In this document: one piece after another, positions 32,774 through 35,774 of the stretch
Numbering within the stretch: position 1 is the stretch's first letter
How the letters are laid out: each line of letters starts with the position of its first letter
DNA from: Terriglobia bacterium
GTDB lineage: Bacteria; Acidobacteriota; Terriglobia; Bryobacterales; Bryobacteraceae
Length of the DNA stretch: 35,774 nucleotides
Direction of reading: 5' to 3'
Assembly (NCBI GenBank): GCA_021324185.1
Contig: JAJPJN010000040.1
Span: forward strand, 1 to 35,774
Notes under the pieces: model-generated
What the model was told of the DNA's origin: nothing
Database searches by the model: none
What the model saw: the letters and a program-made list of their open reading frames with translations, nothing else
Translations under genes and position numbers: made by a program

Positions 32774-34381
32774 TCAAGCCGGGACAACGCTGGCCAGAGC
32801 GGATTCGGTGGATCCGGTTGGAGCTGGACGGAGCGGCAGTTCAAACCAGAACGTGGCACCACGGCCGCCTTCATTGTTGAAAGTGCCGATCTTGCCACCC
32901 ATAATCTCCACCAACTGCTTGCTGATGGTTAGACCTAAGCCGGTACCGCCGTAGCGGCGCCTCGGGGTGCCATCAGCTTGAAAAAAGGCCTCAAAGATAC
33001 GGTCCCGGACAGATTCTTCCACGCCGATGCCGGAATCCACAACCTCAACACGAAGACGCGAATTATGGCCCACTGCATTCACTTGGACCTGAATGGCTCC
33101 TTCGGCCGTAAATTTGATGGCGTTGGCGATTAAGTTCGTCAAAATCTGCCGGAAGCGGACGCGATCGCCATAGACATAGGCCGGCAGCATCGGATCGATG
33201 TCGTAGCGCAGCGTCAGGTCCTTGGCTTCGGCTCGAAGGTCCAGCAGCTTCACGACGGCTTTCACGCTTTCGCGGAGATCAAACGGTTCATCGACCAGCG
33301 AAAAGCGCCCCGCCTCGATCTGCGACAGATCCAAAAGATCGTTAATAATGGTCAGCAAATCGTTGGCGCACTGGCTGATGGCGTCTGCGTACTCGCGCTG
33401 GTCTTCGGTCAAGTCCGTGCCCTTGAGCAGGTTCACCATCCCCATAATGCCGTTCATGGGAGTGCGGAGCTCATGCGATGTGTTAGCCAGAAACTGTTCT
33501 TTGAGCTGGGTTGCTTCGCGCGCTAAGGCAAGCGCGGTGCTCAACTCTTCATTTTTGATCTGCAACTGCTGCGCCTGTTCCAGCAATCTCTGCTGGGCGA
33601 GCTTGCGCTCTGTAACGTCGCGGCCGATTCCCTGGATCCCAATGGGGTGCCCGCGGCGGTAAATGATACGCGTGCTGACTTCCAGGAACCGGCGCGTCCC
33701 AAACTTAGACAACACCGGCAGCTCATAGTGCTGGCTGGCGCTTCCGCCCAGATGAGCGCTGATGCTGTCATGCAGTTGATTGCGCGCTTCCGGAGCAACC
33801 AGATCGTCAAAACTGTGGCCGGTGACTTCGCTGCGGGCGTATCCGGTAAGGTATTCGGCCGCCCGGTTAATGGCCAAGATGATGCCCTTCAAATCGTGTA
33901 GAAAAATGACGTCGTTCGCGTTCTCGAATAGCTCGCGGAAGCGCTCTTCGCTCGAGCGCAAGGCTTCTTCGGCCAAGTGGCGAGCCGTCTCGTCTTGAAT
34001 CAGGGCGACCCGGGCTTGCTCGCCTTTAAACGAGAACACGAAAGAAGTTATGCCGACAACTAATTCCTGCCCCGTAGCAGTGCGATGGACAAAAGGACCG
34101 ATGGAGTTGGAGGGTTTTCTGAGTTCTGCCTGGAGATCGGTGTTGCCGTAATAAGCGTTCGGGGCGAACAGATCCTTGAGATTCAAGCCGCACACGGCTG
34201 CGCGCTCGTACCCGTAAAGAGCCAAGGCACTTTGATTCGCTTCGATGATGGTCAGGTCGTCGGGGCGGTAGAGGAGGGCGGGAACGGGATTGTCGAAGAA
34301 GACTTGCTCGTAAGTCGCAAGTACAGCCTGAAGTTCGCGAAGCTTTCGCCTCAGCTCCAGGTTCTCTGCTTCGAGCGGCAC
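32774..34381 (-). CDS. Soluble two-PAS sensor histidine kinase
   Basis: 535 residues from GTG. After a short coiled coil (1-22) there are two PAS domains (about 23-135, YEQVFFDNPVPALLYRP..., and about 146-262, FRELFENANDVIFLHDLKG, ending GIGRDVTERK). A coiled coil leads to HisKA with phospho-acceptor His303 (ANTSHELRTPMNGI), and the HATPase domain carries NLIANAIKFT (N box), VDSGIGV (G1), FEAFFQ (F) and GGTGLGL (G2). No membrane helix is present, so it is cytoplasmic and reads an intracellular or small-molecule cue. No response regulator is in the window. AAGGAG is only two nucleotides before the GTG, unusually tight. Confidence 0.93.
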   Translation of the reverse strand: MPLEAENLELRRKLRELQAVLATYEQVFFDNPVPALLYRPDDLTIIEANQSALALYGYERAAVCGLNLKDLFAPNAYYGNTDLQAELRKPSNSIGPFVHRTATGQELVVGITSFVFSFKGEQARVALIQDETARHLAEEALRSSEERFRELFENANDVIFLHDLKGIILAINRAAEYLTGYARSEVTGHSFDDLVAPEARNQLHDSISAHLGGSASQHYELPVLSKFGTRRFLEVSTRIIYRRGHPIGIQGIGRDVTERKLAQQRLLEQAQQLQIKNEELSTALALAREATQLKEQFLANTSHELRTPMNGIMGMVNLLKGTDLTEDQREYADAISQCANDLLTIINDLLDLSQIEAGRFSLVDEPFDLRESVKAVVKLLDLRAEAKDLTLRYDIDPMLPAYVYGDRVRFRQILTNLIANAIKFTAEGAIQVQVNAVGHNSRLRVEVVDSGIGVEESVRDRIFEAFFQADGTPRRRYGGTGLGLTISKQLVEIMGGKIGTFNNEGGRGATFWFELPLRPAPTGSTESALASVVPA

Positions 34382-34425
34382 AACTCCTTTAAATTTAGCA
34401 GCGATGAAGTTCGGACGTCTACGAC

Positions 34426-35250
34426 TTAGCGCTTGACCGGTTCAGAGGGAGTAGTGTTTAGATCGTTGGTGCTGAAGGAAATACGGGAATCCGCTTCGAA
34501 TTTGCGGTAGTTTTCAAAGCGCAACTCGTTCCTTAGGTTGTTCTCGCCTGTATCGAGCCAGACCGTGGCATGGACGGGCAGCACGTACCGCTTGGCGGCG
34601 ATTTGCACCTCGTCATAATCCACTAAGCGCAAGATGCTTTTGGTTCTCAACTCCGCCGGAAAGTTTTCCGCTTCGTTGGTGATGCGCCAGACCGTTCCGT
34701 TGTCTGCGTCGGCGTAAATCAAGCCATGGAAAGCAACAACGGTTTCCGCCGAGCCGAGGCTCAAACGCAGCGTGGAATGCTGCTGGTCGACCCTGTACTC
34801 GATCACCCCCGTGCGTTTTCCCGCGACGGCGTCCCAGCCCTTCCACTGAAAGACTGCCTCACTGGAATCTCCCAGTACGGTATCGAGCAAGTTGCCGAAT
34901 TCTCCCTCGCTGACCAGAGGCGAGCGCCAGATGGGGTGCTGAGCCACAGGGCGGTTATTGACTAGCTTCAGCGTGCGCTGCTCGCGGCCCTGGTCCCAAA
35001 CAAGCTGGGAGATCAAGGTATCGCCTTTGTGCCAATGCTTGGGTTTTTTCCCGGCTTCAAATTGCTCGGTGGTTTGGGTACAGATGAAGCTGGGCAGATT
35101 CGCCAAGTAGCGGGCTGCGTAATGGCGCGCAGCCAGAAGCAAATCGTTCTGAGCCAAGGGCGCGCGGGGCGGCGGCGCAGTCTGGCCGAATGCTGGAGAA
35201 AATCCCAGCGCCAGCAACCAGCCGGAGCATTGAAGGAGCCGCGCAGTCAT
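34426..35250 (-). CDS. Exported uncharacterised protein (acidobacterial type)
   Basis: 274 residues with a signal peptide (1-22, ending AFGQ). It shows ARYLANLPSFICTQTTEQFEAGKK near the N-terminus, then a long set of strands (TLISQLVWDQGREQRTLKLV; VIEYRVDQQHSTLRLS; ILRLVDYDEVQIAAKRYVLPVHATVWL) and ends DLNTTPSEPVKR. The strand pattern recalls LolA/LolB-like or DUF-type outer-membrane lipoprotein sorting folds that are frequent in Acidobacteriota, but the assignment is uncertain. AGGAG lies seven nucleotides before the ATG. It precedes the histidine kinase by 44 nt on the same strand, so it may be part of that operon. Confidence 0.65.
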   Translation of the reverse strand: MTARLLQCSGWLLALGFSPAFGQTAPPPRAPLAQNDLLLAARHYAARYLANLPSFICTQTTEQFEAGKKPKHWHKGDTLISQLVWDQGREQRTLKLVNNRPVAQHPIWRSPLVSEGEFGNLLDTVLGDSSEAVFQWKGWDAVAGKRTGVIEYRVDQQHSTLRLSLGSAETVVAFHGLIYADADNGTVWRITNEAENFPAELRTKSILRLVDYDEVQIAAKRYVLPVHATVWLDTGENNLRNELRFENYRKFEADSRISFSTNDLNTTPSEPVKR

Positions 35251-35322
35251 TCGGTTCTCCTCAGAGTTGTATCACGTTTGCGGCCTCAGAAACCAAACGT
35301 TTTCTGCACCTGTCCACTGTAT

Positions 35323-35634
35323 GTGAACAACGATAGTCCAATTCATAGAGGCAGCGGGGAAGAGACCGGTGACGAAGAAGCCCGTCCGGATCAGTTAGGG
35401 GCTGGTCCGGCTATACCCACGGTCGATCCGACCGCGTTCGGCGCCACTTCCTCAATTGCGCATCCGGCCAGCGAACACATCGACATCGATGCGGAAAAGC
35501 ACGACAACGACGGCTTTGAGGTTATGACTCCGGATGATGGGCGGCTCGGGTTGACCAATTTTGGCGACACGCCCGCGGATGACTGGGCCGCCGATACAGG
35601 CGAAACCCGCAGTGCAGAGGGAAGTGAGCCGTAA
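35323..35634 (+). CDS. Small acidic hypothetical protein
   Basis: About 103 residues from GTG 35323 to TAA 35634. The sequence is strongly acidic and poor in hydrophobic residues (GEETGDEEARPDQ, EHIDIDAEKHDNDGFEV, DTPADDWAADTGETRSAEG), which suggests an intrinsically disordered protein. The reading frame is well supported from about 35350 by codon use. The GTG start is the best available but has no clear ribosome site. A longer reading in the same frame continues upstream into the minus-strand gene and is likely spurious. No family was recognised. Confidence 0.55.
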   Translation: MNNDSPIHRGSGEETGDEEARPDQLGAGPAIPTVDPTAFGATSSIAHPASEHIDIDAEKHDNDGFEVMTPDDGRLGLTNFGDTPADDWAADTGETRSAEGSEP

Positions 35635-35687
35635 TACAGCAGTAATTCTGAGAGGCAGCGCGGCAACCGTCTCCGCGCGCCGGCCTT

Positions 35688-35774
35688 CTATTGCCCGCTC
35701 GTTGCTGCTTTGTTCTGCTGCTGGAAAGCCGCCAGATTGGATTTGTCGACAATGAATGCGCCGGTATCGACAAA
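35688..35774 (-). CDS. C-terminus of a probable periplasmic substrate-binding protein (partial)
   Basis: On the minus strand 28 codons are open from the window edge to TAG at 35688-35690: FVDTGAFIVDKSNLAAFQQQN and a short Ala/Thr/Gly/Gln end. The FVDTGAFIVDKSN motif resembles the last strand and helix of sugar-type ABC-transporter substrate-binding proteins. The 5' part lies outside the window, so the family is uncertain. It converges with the small acidic gene; 53 nt separate the two stops. Confidence 0.45.
   Translation of the reverse strand, partial: FVDTGAFIVDKSNLAAFQQQNKAATSGQ

Noticed and set aside
35029-35634. A 201-residue plus-strand reading that includes the small acidic protein
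   Set aside because: Its first half lies antisense to the well-supported exported protein at 34426-35250. Only the portion after 35323 has a coding-like composition.
1-35774. CRISPR arrays, rRNA, insertion sequences or phage genes
   Set aside because: No spaced direct repeats, rRNA signatures, transposase motifs or phage structural genes were seen in the window.

Overview
The window looks like a chromosomal segment of an Acidobacteriota member, most likely Bryobacterales (Solibacter-like). This is inferred from gene families, not from a marker gene. The pointers are an ADOP-type (acidobacterial duplicated orphan permease) MacB/FtsX permease, a TonB protein with PPKLPPLEVTS repeats, a Ser/Thr kinase with a C-terminal FGE-sulfatase domain, DUF4384 proteins beside a caspase-like protein, SIMPL and AsmA-like proteins, and moderately high GC with frequent GTG/TTG starts. 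No rRNA, tRNA, CRISPR array, transposase or phage module was seen.

Layout. 1-2783 (+): the tail of a charged hypothetical protein, an imperfect palindrome, then the permease. 2824-8333 (-): a tight four-gene operon read from the right: Ser/Thr kinase-FGE, two secreted DUF4384 proteins, and a secreted caspase-PEGA-TPR protein. A secreted Ig-like/FecR-like protein is divergent at 8488-9537. 9520-11434 (-): PLP aminotransferase and SIMPL protein. 11461-14780 (+): AsmA-like protein, exported aldose 1-epimerase, VOC protein. 14803-19662 (-): acpP, fabF, CPBP protease, GT-C-like membrane protein and SDR oxidoreductase, transcribed in that order. 19819-21697 (+): YqiA-like esterase and TonB. 21699-24288 (-): bifunctional RelA/SpoT then DUF971. 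24448-25108 (+): a broken or composite antitoxin region and an intact VapC-like PIN toxin. 25231-27186 (-): DAHP synthase then a lipid-anchored or membrane-anchored unknown. 27290-31587 (+): PG-binding lipoprotein, alanine dehydrogenase, OprB-like porin and a UvrC-like protein with a degenerate GIY-YIG domain. 31560-35250 (-): an exported unknown, a 43-residue membrane peptide, a soluble PAS-PAS histidine kinase and a further exported unknown. 35323-35774: a small acidic protein (+) and the tail of a probable periplasmic binding protein (-).

Much of the window is ordinary housekeeping (fatty acid synthesis, stringent response, aromatic amino acid synthesis, alanine catabolism). The most system-like part is the kinase/DUF4384/DUF4384/caspase operon with its divergent FecR-like neighbour. 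It reads as a transmembrane signalling kinase coupled to exported effector or scaffold proteins and a caspase-fold protease. Other items worth a second look are the UvrC-like protein that keeps its Fe-S cysteines but has lost a catalytic tyrosine, the frame-split antitoxin, the histidine kinase with a tiny membrane partner, and the pair of related exported unknowns (25231-26142 and 31560-32528).
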